The notes: generated by a model from the letters alone, not told the origin. Shown: positions 1 through 8,760, counted from the first letter of the stretch. The stretch is 64,000 nucleotides of DNA from Olsenella sp. (GCA_022648325.1 JALCMG010000010.1:1-64000), one strand, 5' to 3'. Numbers and translations are program-made.

Positions 1-72
1 GACCGGGTTGGCGGCCGTGCCTTCTGGATTGTGAAGAGGGCCCGTCGCAGGGCCAGGAAAGAAGGCCGATAA
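1..72 (+). CDS. Possible C-terminal end of a gene entering from the left
   Basis: Frame 1 is open from the window edge to a TAA at 70-72. It encodes about 23 residues ending in a strongly basic tail (VKRARRRARKEGR), such as follows the last helix of many membrane proteins. It would converge on the minus-strand gene that stops at 77. Frame 3 is also open here, so the reading is weak and the family cannot be named. Confidence 0.25.
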   Translation, partial: DRVGGRAFWIVKRARRRARKEGR

Positions 73-76
73 ACCA

Positions 77-526
77 TTACTTGGCTGGGCGTCCCTTGCG
101 CTTGATCTGGAGCGGGAGCTGGGAGAGGGTCTCGAGGATGCCCTCGGCAGCGGCTCTTGCCCTGGCCTTGTCCTCGGGCGTGAAGCCAGCCGCCTCGAAT
201 GCCTCTTGGGCTGCTGCTTCGTAGTTGCGCTTGTGCTTCTTGTTGAGGGCGTTCCAGTCGATGCCAGAGAGCTTCTCGGCGAGCTTCCTGTCGTAGGGCA
301 GCCGACCTTGTCCCATCATGACCGCGAGGACTGGATAGCCGGCATAGCCCTGCCAGTGGCTTGCGCTGTCATTGGAGGCATAGGTGTCTCCATCCCACGT
401 GACGGTGTAGCGCTTTGAGCCGTTCGATGAGGTGACCGATGCTTCTTGCTCACCCATCTTGACGCGCCCGTTCGCCAGGGCGGACCAGGCCTCGTATACC
501 TTCTGGAGGGGTGGCAGCTTCTCCAT
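77..526 (-). CDS. Hypothetical protein, 149 aa
   Basis: I do not recognise this family. The protein is soluble-looking, with no signal peptide or membrane segment. A beta-rich N-terminal half (KRYTVTWDGDTYAS) is followed by a helical, Ala/Glu/Lys-rich C-terminal half ending in a basic KRKGRPAK tail. The ATG at 526 is preferred because GAGAAGG lies just upstream; the longer reading to 637 adds a low-complexity extension without a ribosome site. The gene stands alone, separated by about 250 bases from the minus-strand membrane genes to its right. No function is proposed. Confidence 0.6.
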   Translation of the reverse strand: MEKLPPLQKVYEAWSALANGRVKMGEQEASVTSSNGSKRYTVTWDGDTYASNDSASHWQGYAGYPVLAVMMGQGRLPYDRKLAEKLSGIDWNALNKKHKRNYEAAAQEAFEAAGFTPEDKARARAAAEGILETLSQLPLQIKRKGRPAK

Positions 527-640
527 CGATCCTTCTCTCGAATGTCGTTCGTGCCCCATGGGGCCTTCTCGCCCTCTATCATAGTGCGATGCCTTGCCCT
601 GGCCCGCCGCAGGTCTGCATCCCCCAGACCCTCCCATTCC

Positions 641-721
641 GTTCTTTAGCGGTATTTGAGAAAAGGGCTTCTCGCCAACTGGGCAAATGCAGCGTCCGAT
701 TCACAGAAACCGATAAAGAAC
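641..721. repeat. Imperfect palindrome with CCAACTGGGC core (doubtful copy of the dispersed element)
   Basis: GTTCTTTAGCGGT (641-653) and ACCGATAAAGAAC (709-721) are inverted with one mismatch. The interior carries CTCGCCAACTGGGCAAA, which resembles the core of the 75-bp palindromes at 6056 and 13334. The arms differ in sequence from those copies, so membership of the same family is uncertain. The element is intergenic. Confidence 0.35.
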
Positions 722-780
722 GAGAGAGCGGATGAAAGAGGGGGCGGGGGGCGGAGAAGGGGCAGTGCCTTGCCCGGCCC

Positions 781-1284
781 TCAGAGCACAATCGCCAGCA
801 TGATGCACAGCTGCGAGACTGTGTTGACCATCTGCTCCCGCCAGTTGGCCTTCGCGTCGCGGCCGTCTAGGTGATGGGCGAACCAGCCCATGAGGATCAT
901 CCCCGCAAGCCCCGCGACGAGAAACAGCAGCGACGGCATGGCTGTCACGTGGGCCAGGACCGATGCGGGCGTCCACTTGGTGCTGTCGACCACGAGCGAG
1001 ACGAGCGCCAGCGCAAAGCCCACGGGCATCAGGTAGCGCAGCTGCCGGTTGAGGAAGCGCACGTCCCTTCTCGCCAGAGCCAGCACGAGCTTCCAGCACA
1101 CTTTGAGCGTGCCGGCAAGCACGACGAGCGCAATCCCCACGCGGAACAACGTGCTGTCAAAGCGCAGCGCCAGATATTCCGCGCCCACGCAGAAGAACGC
1201 CACGGGAGGGCAATCTAGGAGGGCCATCGAGAGCGTGAAGCCCTCCGGGACGGAATCGCCCTGCCCGGCTCCGCGGGAGCTCAT
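781..1284 (-). CDS. Small integral membrane protein, 167 aa
   Basis: The product has about four hydrophobic segments (around FRVGIALVVLAG, YLMPVGFALALVSLVV, PSLLFLVAGLAGMILMGW and the C-terminal QLCIMLAIVL) and a basic loop RDVRFLNRQLRY between the first two. The ATG at 1284 overlaps the TGA of the preceding DUF1295 gene (ATGA), so the two were translated as a coupled pair. I do not recognise the family. Its partner is frameshifted, so this gene may now be expressed without the protein it evolved beside. It is the last gene of its short minus-strand unit. Confidence 0.6.
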   Translation of the reverse strand: MSSRGAGQGDSVPEGFTLSMALLDCPPVAFFCVGAEYLALRFDSTLFRVGIALVVLAGTLKVCWKLVLALARRDVRFLNRQLRYLMPVGFALALVSLVVDSTKWTPASVLAHVTAMPSLLFLVAGLAGMILMGWFAHHLDGRDAKANWREQMVNTVSQLCIMLAIVL

Positions 1285-2085
1285 GCGACCAGCCACTTGT
1301 GCTCCTTCACGGAATAGAGCGGGACGAGCGGAATCATGATCGGCGTCGTGGACTTGTACCGCTGGTATTCGGGGTTGTCTCCGTAGTTCTTGTCCTGCCG
1401 GATCTCAAGGCGTCGCGCCCCGCCGAACATGACGTAAATGATGCCCAGGTAGCCGAGGAGGGCGCAGACCCATTGGGCTGCGCTGGCGTACACGGAGAGC
1501 CCGGAGACAAAGACGCCGGTCCAGAAGACCATCTCGCCAAAGTAGTTGGGGCACCGCACAAGGCGGAAGAGGCCGATGTCCACAAAGCGCTTGGGGTTGG
1601 CCTTCTTCGCCCGGTTCTTCCGGAGGTCGGCCGTCGTCTCGAGTGCGAGCCCCGTCGCCGAGATCAAAAGGCCAACTATGCAGAGGACGTCTGTGCCGCT
1701 GGCGTTAGCCAGACGGAACAGGGACGGGTGACGTCTGCAGCACGTAGAGCAGCGAGGAGGAGACCCAGATTCCCACCTTGCCCACGAGGGGAACGCCCTC
1801 GTTGGACTTGACCTCGCCCTTCATCCGTCGGTTGTAGGCGGTCTTCGCTTCGCGGTAGAGAAGGTATCCAGCAAGCCGGCATCCGTAGACGACGAACAGG
1901 GCGCATTGGAGCGCGGTCCCCACCGTGAGCGAGCCCCCAAACATCACCAGGAGGCCAATGCCAATGAGGGCGATGGCCGCCCCATAGCCAATGGAGATGA
2001 ACCATACGTACTTGCGGAAGCCGCAGGAGCTGGCGACAAGCGCCAGGACGAGAAGGATGAGGAAGTTGAACTTTGCCCTCACCAT
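1281..2085 (-). pseudogene. DUF1295 / steroid 5-alpha-reductase-like membrane protein, frameshifted
   Basis: Two adjacent minus-strand frames form one protein. The N-terminal part (2085 to about 1705) has several membrane helices. The C-terminal part (1667 to 1281) has the family hallmark near LFRLVRCPNYFGEMVFW and KNYGDNPEYQRYKSTTP. The reading changes frame near 1715-1722, where GTCCCTGTTCCG appears in place of the GTCCTGTTCCG that would continue the protein as LFRLANASGTDVLC. Removing one C restores an uninterrupted protein of about 267 residues. The family resembles isoprenylcysteine methyltransferases and sterol reductases; most bacterial members are uncharacterised. The lesion is either a recent one-base insertion or a sequencing error. 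Confidence 0.8.
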
Positions 2086-2192
2086 TCTAGGGTCCGCCTG
2101 GCCCTTGCGCTACCCTGCCGCGAGTTGGGCCTTGTGCGGGGGAGGGGTCACGCGGGAGGCGGTGCGGTGGCCCTTAGAGGAGAAAGCCCTGC

Positions 2193-2981
2193 TCACCATG
2201 CACGTGTTCTGCTCAATGAAAGATAGGTTCCCTCTGGCAGGGTGCAACTTCCGCTGATGGCCGCTGCCAGGAACTCCTTAGCCCGCTGTATGGCAGTGGC
2301 AAGGTCTGCTCCCTGTGCCAGGAAGGCGGCTATGGCGGAAGACAGCGTGCAGCCCGTTCCATGAGGAGATGGGCCTGCCACCGCTTCCACGCCAAACCAG
2401 CCATCGCACGAGGCACCAGCAAGGTAATCGTGGGCAGTACCAAGATGCCCGCCCTTAAGGAGCACGGGGCACCCGAGAAGGGCGGCGAGCTTGGCCGCCG
2501 ACTTCTCCATCGCCGCGGCCGACCCGATTTCGTGCCCCAGAAGCGTCTCCGCCTCGGGCACATTGGGGGTTGCCAGGGCCGCCATGCGCAGGAGCCCCGC
2601 CAGCCCCTTGGGCAGAGCCCGTCTCCGCACCCCATCGAAGAGCGCCGTTCCGCTTGTCGAGCGCAGGACCGGATCGACCACGATGTTGCTCGCCCCTGCC
2701 TCGTGAAGCGCATGCGCCACTGCAGCCGCCGTCTCATCCGTGCCGAGCATGCCGACCTTCACGGCGGAGGGCGCAAGGTCTTGGAAGGCAGCCTCGATCT
2801 GGCACCTCACAAGCGATGGCTCCACCAGGCTGCAGCCATCGATGCCAGAAAGCGACTGGGCAGTGATGGCGGTGGCGGCTACCTTCGCATGGCAGCCCAG
2901 CGCCGTGATGGCGCAGACGTCGGCAGCCAGGCCGGCTCCGCCCGAGCTGTCGAGCCCGGCAACTGCCAGGACCGCCCTCAT
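2193..2981 (-). CDS. thiD: Hydroxymethylpyrimidine/phosphomethylpyrimidine kinase ThiD
   Basis: The 262-residue cytosolic kinase phosphorylates HMP and then HMP-phosphate to give HMP-PP, the pyrimidine half of thiamine. Ribokinase-fold marks are visible: an N-terminal GLDSSGGAGLAAD substrate/glycine loop, VVDPVLRSTSG, the central TPNVPEAETLLG segment, KGGH, and the C-terminal GTGCTLSSAIAAFLA anion-hole helix carrying the catalytic region. Its ATG overlaps the TGA of thiE (ATGA). It is the last gene of thiC-thiM-thiE-thiD, so it should be governed by the TPP riboswitch ahead of thiC. Length is normal for the family. Confidence 0.95.
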   Translation of the reverse strand: MRAVLAVAGLDSSGGAGLAADVCAITALGCHAKVAATAITAQSLSGIDGCSLVEPSLVRCQIEAAFQDLAPSAVKVGMLGTDETAAAVAHALHEAGASNIVVDPVLRSTSGTALFDGVRRRALPKGLAGLLRMAALATPNVPEAETLLGHEIGSAAAMEKSAAKLAALLGCPVLLKGGHLGTAHDYLAGASCDGWFGVEAVAGPSPHGTGCTLSSAIAAFLAQGADLATAIQRAKEFLAAAISGSCTLPEGTYLSLSRTRAW

Positions 2982-3676
2982 CGCGCCGCCTTCCCCTCAA
3001 GCGTGCTGACAAGCTCATGGCACAGCTCGCACGCGGCGGCCTTGCAGTCTCCTGCGGCGAATATCGCTGAGACCACCGCCGCGCCGGCGGCACCGGTACC
3101 GGCAAGCTCGTGCACGGTATGCGCGTCCATCCCGCCGATTGCGACGACGGGGATGGGGACAGCCCTGCAAATCCGCCCGAGCTCATCGTAGGTCACGTCC
3201 ACAGCATCCGGCTTGGTGACAGTTGGATGCATGGTGCCCACCCCCAGATAGTCCGCGCCAGAATCCCAGGCAGCCAGGGCCTCCTCGACCGTCTGCGCGG
3301 AGACGCCGATGATTGCCTCCTCGCCGAGAAGTTCCCTGGCCTTGGCGCAGGAGAGATCGTGCTGTCCCACATGCACGCCGTCTGCCCCAACCTCCCGGGC
3401 GAGCTCCACGTCGTCATCGACAACGAAGGGGATGCCGGCACCACGGCATATCGCAAGCAGGCTCCCGGCAAGCTCCAGCCGCTCTCTTTTGTCCGCGGTC
3501 TTCTCTCTGAGCTGGATGAAGGTGGCGCCTCCCTCGATTGCCTCGTGGACGCACTGCTCGAGGGCCCTGCCCCCAAGCCACATGCGGTCAGTCACCGCAT
3601 AGAGCATGAGGTCGCGTCGGATTGTCTCCTCGTCCCAAGTGCCACGCGCCACAGGTACTTTGCGCACCACACCCAT
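2978..3676 (-). CDS. thiE: Thiamine-phosphate synthase ThiE
   Basis: ThiE (232 aa) joins HMP-PP and hydroxyethylthiazole phosphate to thiamine phosphate. TIM-barrel signatures are present in order: LYAVTD, GGATFIQLREK, PFVVDDDVELAREVGADGVHVGQ, GVSAQTVEEA, ADYLGVGTM, and VVAIGGMDAHTV with the phosphate-binding end GAAVVSAIF. The ATG at 3676 overlaps the thiM stop as TGATG; a much longer upstream reading only runs through thiM in another frame and was discarded. The TGA overlaps the start of thiD. Confidence 0.95.
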   Translation of the reverse strand: MGVVRKVPVARGTWDEETIRRDLMLYAVTDRMWLGGRALEQCVHEAIEGGATFIQLREKTADKRERLELAGSLLAICRGAGIPFVVDDDVELAREVGADGVHVGQHDLSCAKARELLGEEAIIGVSAQTVEEALAAWDSGADYLGVGTMHPTVTKPDAVDVTYDELGRICRAVPIPVVAIGGMDAHTVHELAGTGAAGAAVVSAIFAAGDCKAAACELCHELVSTLEGKAAR

Positions 3677-4512
3677 CAGAGCTCCTCGATCCGGCAGGTC
3701 TTGGCAAGCGATGCCCCATCGATCGTGCTCAGCGCGTCGATCAGGTAGGTGCGGAAGCTTCCGGTTCCATCCTGGCCCGAGAGGCGAGCCCTTGCCGTCT
3801 CGCCAGCCGTTCCCATGAGGCAGGTGGCGGCCACACCCGAGAGCAGCGCATCGTCTCCCGCCGCGAGGAACGCCGGGAGAAGCGCGCTCAGCATGCAACC
3901 CGCACCCGTTATCCTGCCCATGAGCGCGACGCCGTTTCTTATCGCCACGGTCCTTTGTCCGTCGCTTGCTATATCGATCGCGCCGGTGACCAAAACGACG
4001 GAGCCCCACTTCTGGGAAAGCTTCCTCACGAGCGCGGCGGAGGCCTCGAGGTTTTCGTCGCTCACGGCGTCCGCGGTGGCCACGTCCACACCCCGCGTCT
4101 TGGCAGATGCCCCCGCAAGGGCCTTGATCTCGCTCATGTTGCCGCGGACCAGCGCAGGATGGAATCGCTCGAGGAGCGTCCGTGCCGTGTCGGTGCGCAG
4201 CCCCGAGGCACCAGCCCCAACCGGATCGAGCACGATCGCATGGCCAAGCTCGGCAGCGCGCGCCGCAGCGCGCCCCATCGCTTCGATGCTCCGATGGTTC
4301 AGCGTGCCAATGTTGAGGTCGAGGCCGTCGCAGATTGACGTGATGTCTTCCACGTCGTCCGGCTCGTCGCTCATGATGGGGCTTGCTCCCACCGCAAGGA
4401 GCGCGTTGGCGCAGTCGTTGACGGTCACGCAGTTTGTGATGCAGTGCACAAGCGGCGCCTTGCCATGCACCGCATCGAGGCGTGCCGCGATCTTCTCTGC
4501 ATTCATGGGCAT
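3676..4512 (-). CDS. thiM: Hydroxyethylthiazole kinase ThiM
   Basis: ThiM (278 aa) phosphorylates hydroxyethylthiazole, the salvage route to the thiazole half of thiamine. Visible marks are VHCITNCVTVNDCANALLA near the N-terminus, SPIMSDEPDDVEDI, the VLDPVGAGAS motif, RGNMSEIKAL, and the C-terminal GRITGAGCMLSALLPAFLA anion-hole segment. Two in-frame starts (4512 and 4506) both lie behind a GGGAAGGAG site. No de novo thiazole genes (thiG, thiS, thiF, thiH) are in this operon, so thiazole here appears to be salvaged unless those genes lie elsewhere. Confidence 0.95.
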   Translation of the reverse strand: MPMNAEKIAARLDAVHGKAPLVHCITNCVTVNDCANALLAVGASPIMSDEPDDVEDITSICDGLDLNIGTLNHRSIEAMGRAAARAAELGHAIVLDPVGAGASGLRTDTARTLLERFHPALVRGNMSEIKALAGASAKTRGVDVATADAVSDENLEASAALVRKLSQKWGSVVLVTGAIDIASDGQRTVAIRNGVALMGRITGAGCMLSALLPAFLAAGDDALLSGVAATCLMGTAGETARARLSGQDGTGSFRTYLIDALSTIDGASLAKTCRIEEL

Positions 4513-4524
4513 TCGCTCCTTCCC

Positions 4525-5817
4525 CTAGTCAAGGTCGACCGTAAGCCCGGCCATGATGCGGTTCACGGTACGTGCCGCGCACATCTTGCCGCACATGGTG
4601 CAGGTCCCATCCTCCTGAGGCGGCGCCTCGTTGAGAATCTCCTTGGCGCGCTCTCCGTCGAGGGCGCACTCGAACATCTCGTCCCACGCGACCCTGCGCC
4701 TGGCATCGCTCATGCGGTTGTCGATGTCGCGGGCGCCGGGGATATGCTTCGCGATGTCTGCCGCATGGGCAGCGATGCGCGTGGCCACGATGCCTTCGCA
4801 CACGTCCTCCGCATCCGGGAGCTTCAGGTGCTCCGCCGGCGTCACGTAGCAAAGCCAATCGGCACCCGACGCCGCGGCAACGGCGCCGCCGATTGCTGCC
4901 GTGATGTGGTCGTAGCCGGGAGCGATGTCGGTCACGAGCGGCCCCAGCACATAGAAGGGCGCTCCATGGCAGAGACGCTTCTGGAGCTTCATGTTGGCTT
5001 CGATCTCGTCCAAGGCCATGTGGCCAGGGCCCTCGACGACAATCTGGACGCCCGCATCCCAGGCGCGTGTCGTGAGCTTCCCAAGCTCCACGAGCTCCGA
5101 TACCTCCGATGCGTCGGTCGCGTCATAGGTGGAGCCGGCGCGCAGGGCGTCTCCCAGGCTTATCGTCACGTCGTGCTCGTGCAGGATCTCGAGGACCTCG
5201 TCGAAGTGCTCGTAGAACGGGTTCTCCTCGTCTCTTGCCATCATCCAGGCAAAGAGGAGCGACCCTCCTCGAGAGACGACATTGGTGAGGCGCTTGGTCT
5301 CGAGCAGGTTCTTGAGAACGGCCCTGTTGAACCCTGCATGGATGGTCATGAAGTCGACGCCGTCCTCGGCGTGGGCCTCGACGACCTTGAGGAAGTCTTC
5401 GGCCTCAAGCTCCACGAGGGGCTTGTCGCAATAGCCTATCGCATCGTATATGGGCACGGTTCCCACCATCAGGGGGGTCTTCTCTATCAGGCTGCGGCGG
5501 AAGCCCCTGGTCTTGCCCGAGTTCGAGAGGTCCATGATGGCATCGGCCCCAAAGCGCTCGGCCAGGGCCACCTTCTCCCACTCCTCTGGGGCGTTCTGGA
5601 TATCTCCCGAGATGCCGAGATTCACATTGACCTTGGTGCGCAATCCCGCGCCGACCCCAACCGGAGCCAGGCTTGTGTGGGCTGGGTTTGCCGGAATCGC
5701 GATGGTGCCCAAAGCGACACCCTCACGTATGTAGTCTTCCGGTCTTCCCTCCGTAGCGGCGACCGCCTTCATCTGGCTGGTCACAATGCCTGCGCGCGCA
5801 GCATCCATCTGCGTCAT
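4525..5817 (-). CDS. thiC: Phosphomethylpyrimidine synthase ThiC
   Basis: ThiC (430 aa) is the radical-SAM enzyme that rearranges aminoimidazole ribotide to HMP-phosphate. The sequence shows the family core ([58 protein letters not shown] segment, [12 protein letters not shown]) and the C-terminal cluster motif CTMCGKMC. This is the short form without the N-terminal domain of proteobacterial ThiC. The ATG at 5817 follows GGGAGAGG. The frame stays open further upstream, but that stretch is the riboswitch. First gene of the thi operon. Confidence 0.95.
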   Translation of the reverse strand: MTQMDAARAGIVTSQMKAVAATEGRPEDYIREGVALGTIAIPANPAHTSLAPVGVGAGLRTKVNVNLGISGDIQNAPEEWEKVALAERFGADAIMDLSNSGKTRGFRRSLIEKTPLMVGTVPIYDAIGYCDKPLVELEAEDFLKVVEAHAEDGVDFMTIHAGFNRAVLKNLLETKRLTNVVSRGGSLLFAWMMARDEENPFYEHFDEVLEILHEHDVTISLGDALRAGSTYDATDASEVSELVELGKLTTRAWDAGVQIVVEGPGHMALDEIEANMKLQKRLCHGAPFYVLGPLVTDIAPGYDHITAAIGGAVAAASGADWLCYVTPAEHLKLPDAEDVCEGIVATRIAAHAADIAKHIPGARDIDNRMSDARRRVAWDEMFECALDGERAKEILNEAPPQEDGTCTMCGKMCAARTVNRIMAGLTVDLD

Positions 5818-5821
5818 GGCC

Positions 5822-5912
5822 TCTCCCTTCGTTGGCATTACCCACATCAGGTTCTAAGGGTCGGGGCTCCGAGCCCCCTCTCAGCCGGCTTCAGCCAGCT
5901 CCCCTCTATGTC
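5822..5912 (-). promoter_or_regulatory. TPP riboswitch (THI element)
   Basis: Read on the minus strand, the leader contains the conserved GGCTGAGAGG and GAACCTGATGTGGGTAAT segments, followed by GCCAACGAAGGGA directly at the thiC ribosome site. The two halves are joined by a GC hairpin (GGGGCTCGGAGCCCC). This is the TPP-binding aptamer layout. Because its last helix runs into the Shine-Dalgarno sequence, control is more likely at translation initiation than by a terminator; no U-run is seen between aptamer and gene. Confidence 0.93.
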
Positions 5913-6055
5913 AAAGCGGCATCCTCGATGCCGTGCGTGGGCATTGTAGCACCGAAGCCGGGCGGGGCAGAAAACAAAGCCCGGCAGATTTACGAGAGTC
6001 TGGACGGTTTCGATGGCGGCTTCCGAGTGGCTTCTGGGAGCTCCCCACAGAGCCG

Positions 6056-6130
6056 GAATTACGCACGGCTGCATTTCTCGCCGACAAAAGCCCAGTTGGT
6101 TTTTCTCGCAGACTCAGCCGTGCGTAATTC
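6056..6130. repeat. 75-bp palindromic element, copy A
   Basis: Perfect 16-base arms GAATTACGCACGGCTG (6056-6071) and their complement (6115-6130) flank a 43-base interior with the core GACAAAAGCCCAGTTGG followed by TTTTTCTCG. A second copy of the same 75-bp length and core lies at 13334, and similarity continues just beyond the right arm (TTCTGCGG against TCCTGCGG). It lies between the divergent thi and trp leaders and contains no reading frame of note. Confidence 0.85.
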
Positions 6131-6239
6131 TTCTGCGGCAGGGGGACGCTTTGGCTCATTAGTTCCGAGCACAATCGGATGCATTGTTGCCTAACTGTGA
6201 ACTGTCGCCTCCTCTTGGGCAGATGGGCGCTAAAGTACA

Positions 6240-6558
6240 TAACAACCGAATAAGCACGACCAAACCTAGGAAGCGGAAGGTAGACGCCATACGCGCGCAC
6301 AGAGATTCTGGGGTGCTGAGATCCAGGACGAGATGCGGGGCGTTGATTGGGCCGCTGAGGGCGCACCCAAAGGCAGGGGTACAAGTTGCCTGCCGAGTAG
6401 GCTGTGACGTGAGGGCATACGTTAGTTGCCAGAGACGTGTTGGCGTCTCGCAAAGCGCGTGGGTTCTTCCCCACGAACCAAGGTGGCACCGCGAGTCCCA
6501 GGGACCCGTCCTTGATGAATCTGCATCTGTAGATGACATCGGGGGCGGGTTCCTTTTT
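6240..6558 (+). promoter_or_regulatory. T-box leader of the trp operon
   Basis: The T-box consensus appears as AGGTGGCACCGCG at 6481-6493, about 90 bases before trpE. Upstream lie hairpin-forming segments, including GAGACG/CGTCTC around 6433-6450. The T-box is followed by an intrinsic terminator (6501-6558) whose 5' arm starts right after the T-box, as expected for mutually exclusive terminator and antiterminator. Since it precedes trpEGDCFBA, the sensed tRNA is inferred to be tRNA-Trp. A TGG triplet at 6348-6350 could be the specifier, but I could not fold Stem I with confidence, so the left boundary is approximate. Confidence 0.85.
6501..6558 (+). terminator. T-box-controlled terminator
   Basis: GGGACCCGTCC (6501-6511) pairs with GGGCGGGTTCC (6543-6553) across an A+T-richer loop, and five T residues follow at 6554-6558. 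The stem ends about 27 bases before trpE, so read-through is needed for trp expression. Confidence 0.85.
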
Positions 6559-6584
6559 GCTCTCGAGGGAAGTGGGAGGTGAGC

Positions 6585-8102
6585 ATGTACCCATCGCTTG
6601 AGGAGGTTCGCAGAATCGCGGAGAGGGGGGAGTACAAGAGGATTCCCGTCCGCCGCGAGATACTTTCGGATAGTTTCACCACGATAGAAGCGGTCCGTCG
6701 CCTTCGCGGGGCCAGCCATCACGTGTTCATGCTTGAGAGCGCAGAACCCGACGAGCGCTCGGGACGGTATACGTTCCTTGGGCTTGAGCCCAGCATGGAG
6801 GTTACATGCCTGGACGGCGAGCTGACTGTCCGAAGGGACCTTGGTAGGCCCGCCCTTGGCGGGAGAGATGGGGTAGCTCCAGAGGTCGAGTCCAGACGAG
6901 TTGAGCATCCAGGCACTTTCCTGCGCGAGGTGCTTGCGGCGCACCGCAGCCCGCAGCTTGATGGGTTCCCGCCCTTTTGCGGTGGTTTGGTGGGGTACTT
7001 CTCCTACGATTACCTCAAGTACAGTGAGCCGACACTGCGTGGCGGAGAGATGGGGCATGCGGACTTTCTCGACATGGACCTCATGCTCTTCGACGATGTG
7101 ATTGTCTTCGACTCGTACCGACAGCGCGTCATCTTGGTGACGGGCGTCCCCATCCAGGGTGACCTCGCTGAGGGCTATCGCGAGGCCGGCAATCGGCTGG
7201 ATCGGATGGAGAGCATCCTGCGTCATGGGGAGCCTGCGGAGTTCGAGCCTCTCCGGCTTACCGCACCGCTCGAGCCCCGCTTCTCGCGCGAGCGCTACTG
7301 CGAGATGGTCCGTGCGGCACAGCGCCACATCCATGAGGGAGACATCTTCCAGGTCGTGCTGAGCGACCCCGTCACGGCACCCGCGACGGGCAGTCTCTTC
7401 GATGCCTATCGCCTGCTTAGGGCAGAGAACCCCAGCCCGTACATGTTCTACTTTACGAGTGACAACCTTGAGCTGGCCGGCGCGAGTCCCGAGACCCTGG
7501 CACGTCTAACCAACGGACGGCTTCTCACCTATCCGCTTGCCGGCACTCGCCCGCGCGGCGCAACGCCGGAGGAGGACGAGCGCCTAGAGCGTGACCTCCT
7601 CTCGGACGAGAAGGAACTCGCAGAGCACAATATGCTCGTCGACTTGGGGAGAAATGACCTCGGTCGCGTGGCGGAGTTGGGAAGCGTCCACGTGGACGAG
7701 TTCCACAAGATCCTGCGCTTCTCCCACGTGATGCACATTGGGTCAACGGTGAGCGCCCGTATTGCAAAGGACAAGGACGCCGTGGACGCTGTCGACTCCA
7801 TCCTCCCCGCGGGTACGCTCTCGGGCGCTCCAAAGCTTCGCGCGTGCCAGATCATTCGCGACCTGGAGGGCTACAAACGCGGCATCTATGGAGGGGCTGT
7901 CGGCTACCTGGATTTCGCAGGCAATCTGGATACCTGCATTGGCATCCGCCTGGCGTACAAGAAGGACGGAGAGGTCTGCGTGCAGTCGGGTGCGGGCATC
8001 GTCGCCGATAGCGTGCCCGAGCACGAGTTCGAGGAGTGCCGGAACAAGGCCCGCGCGGTGGTTCACGCCATCGAGGCCTCGGAAGGAGGCATAGACCGAT
8101 GA
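6585..8102 (+). CDS. trpE: Anthranilate synthase component I TrpE
   Basis: TrpE (505 aa) converts chorismate and ammonia to anthranilate, the first step of tryptophan synthesis. An N-terminal MLESAE segment matches the LLES-type tryptophan feedback site. The chorismate-binding domain shows GDIFQVVLS, the ASPETL segment, GTRPRG, HNMLVDLGRNDLG, PAGTLSGAPK and a C-terminal VQSGAGIVADS. The ATG at 6585 sits five bases after GGGAGG, better than a GTG at 6579 that overlaps that site. The stop overlaps the trpG start (ATGA). Trp feedback is inferred from the motif; transcriptional control comes from the T-box. Confidence 0.95.
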   Translation: MYPSLEEVRRIAERGEYKRIPVRREILSDSFTTIEAVRRLRGASHHVFMLESAEPDERSGRYTFLGLEPSMEVTCLDGELTVRRDLGRPALGGRDGVAPEVESRRVEHPGTFLREVLAAHRSPQLDGFPPFCGGLVGYFSYDYLKYSEPTLRGGEMGHADFLDMDLMLFDDVIVFDSYRQRVILVTGVPIQGDLAEGYREAGNRLDRMESILRHGEPAEFEPLRLTAPLEPRFSRERYCEMVRAAQRHIHEGDIFQVVLSDPVTAPATGSLFDAYRLLRAENPSPYMFYFTSDNLELAGASPETLARLTNGRLLTYPLAGTRPRGATPEEDERLERDLLSDEKELAEHNMLVDLGRNDLGRVAELGSVHVDEFHKILRFSHVMHIGSTVSARIAKDKDAVDAVDSILPAGTLSGAPKLRACQIIRDLEGYKRGIYGGAVGYLDFAGNLDTCIGIRLAYKKDGEVCVQSGAGIVADSVPEHEFEECRNKARAVVHAIEASEGGIDR

Positions 8103-8692
8103 TCTGCCTCATCGACAACTACGATAGCTTCTCCTACAACCTCTATCAGCTCCTGGGTTCCCTTGAGCCGGACATTCGGGTCGTAAGGAACGACGAGCTC
8201 ACAGTGGAGGAGCTGCTGGGCCTCTCGCCCGACGCCGTGGTGCTGTCTCCGGGACCCGGCCGTCCCTCAGACGCTGGGATTTGCGAGGACGTGGTCCGCT
8301 CCCTCACGGGGAGGGTCCCCATCCTTGGGGTGTGCCTGGGTCACCAGGCGATTGTGGAGGCTTTTGGCGGTGTGGTGACGTATGCCTCGGCAATCATGCA
8401 CGGCAAGGCGTCGCAGGTGACGTTCGACCCGGAATGCGAGCTGTTCGACGGTATCGACTCGCCCACCACGGTCGCGCGCTACCACTCGCTCGCCGCCGAC
8501 GCAGCATCGATTCCGGCGTGTCTTCGCGTGATGGCGACCACTGATGACGGGGAGGTTATGGCCGTTCAACACCGCGATGCGCCGACCTTTGGGGTCCAGT
8601 TCCACCCCGAGTCGGTCATGACGCCGGAGGGGCCGGCCATGGCGAGGAACTTCCTTGACGTGGTGGATCGATGGCGCTCGGGTGACTTGTAA
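8099..8692 (+). CDS. trpG: Anthranilate synthase glutamine amidotransferase TrpG
   Basis: This class I glutamine amidotransferase (197 aa) supplies ammonia to TrpE. It shows [10 protein letters not shown] at the start, [12 protein letters not shown], the nucleophile Cys in GVCLGHQA, and the His/Glu of the triad in [12 protein letters not shown]. Its ATG lies in the ATGA overlap with trpE, so the subunits should be made in step. It is a stand-alone subunit, not fused to trpD. A shared PabA role is possible, since no pabA is seen here. Confidence 0.94.
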   Translation: MICLIDNYDSFSYNLYQLLGSLEPDIRVVRNDELTVEELLGLSPDAVVLSPGPGRPSDAGICEDVVRSLTGRVPILGVCLGHQAIVEAFGGVVTYASAIMHGKASQVTFDPECELFDGIDSPTTVARYHSLAADAASIPACLRVMATTDDGEVMAVQHRDAPTFGVQFHPESVMTPEGPAMARNFLDVVDRWRSGDL

Positions 8693-8760
8693 GGCTTCTG
8701 GGCCGGCACGAAGTGGGAAGCAGACAAAAGCCGCTGCCCAAGAGACAAGGAGAAATCAGG

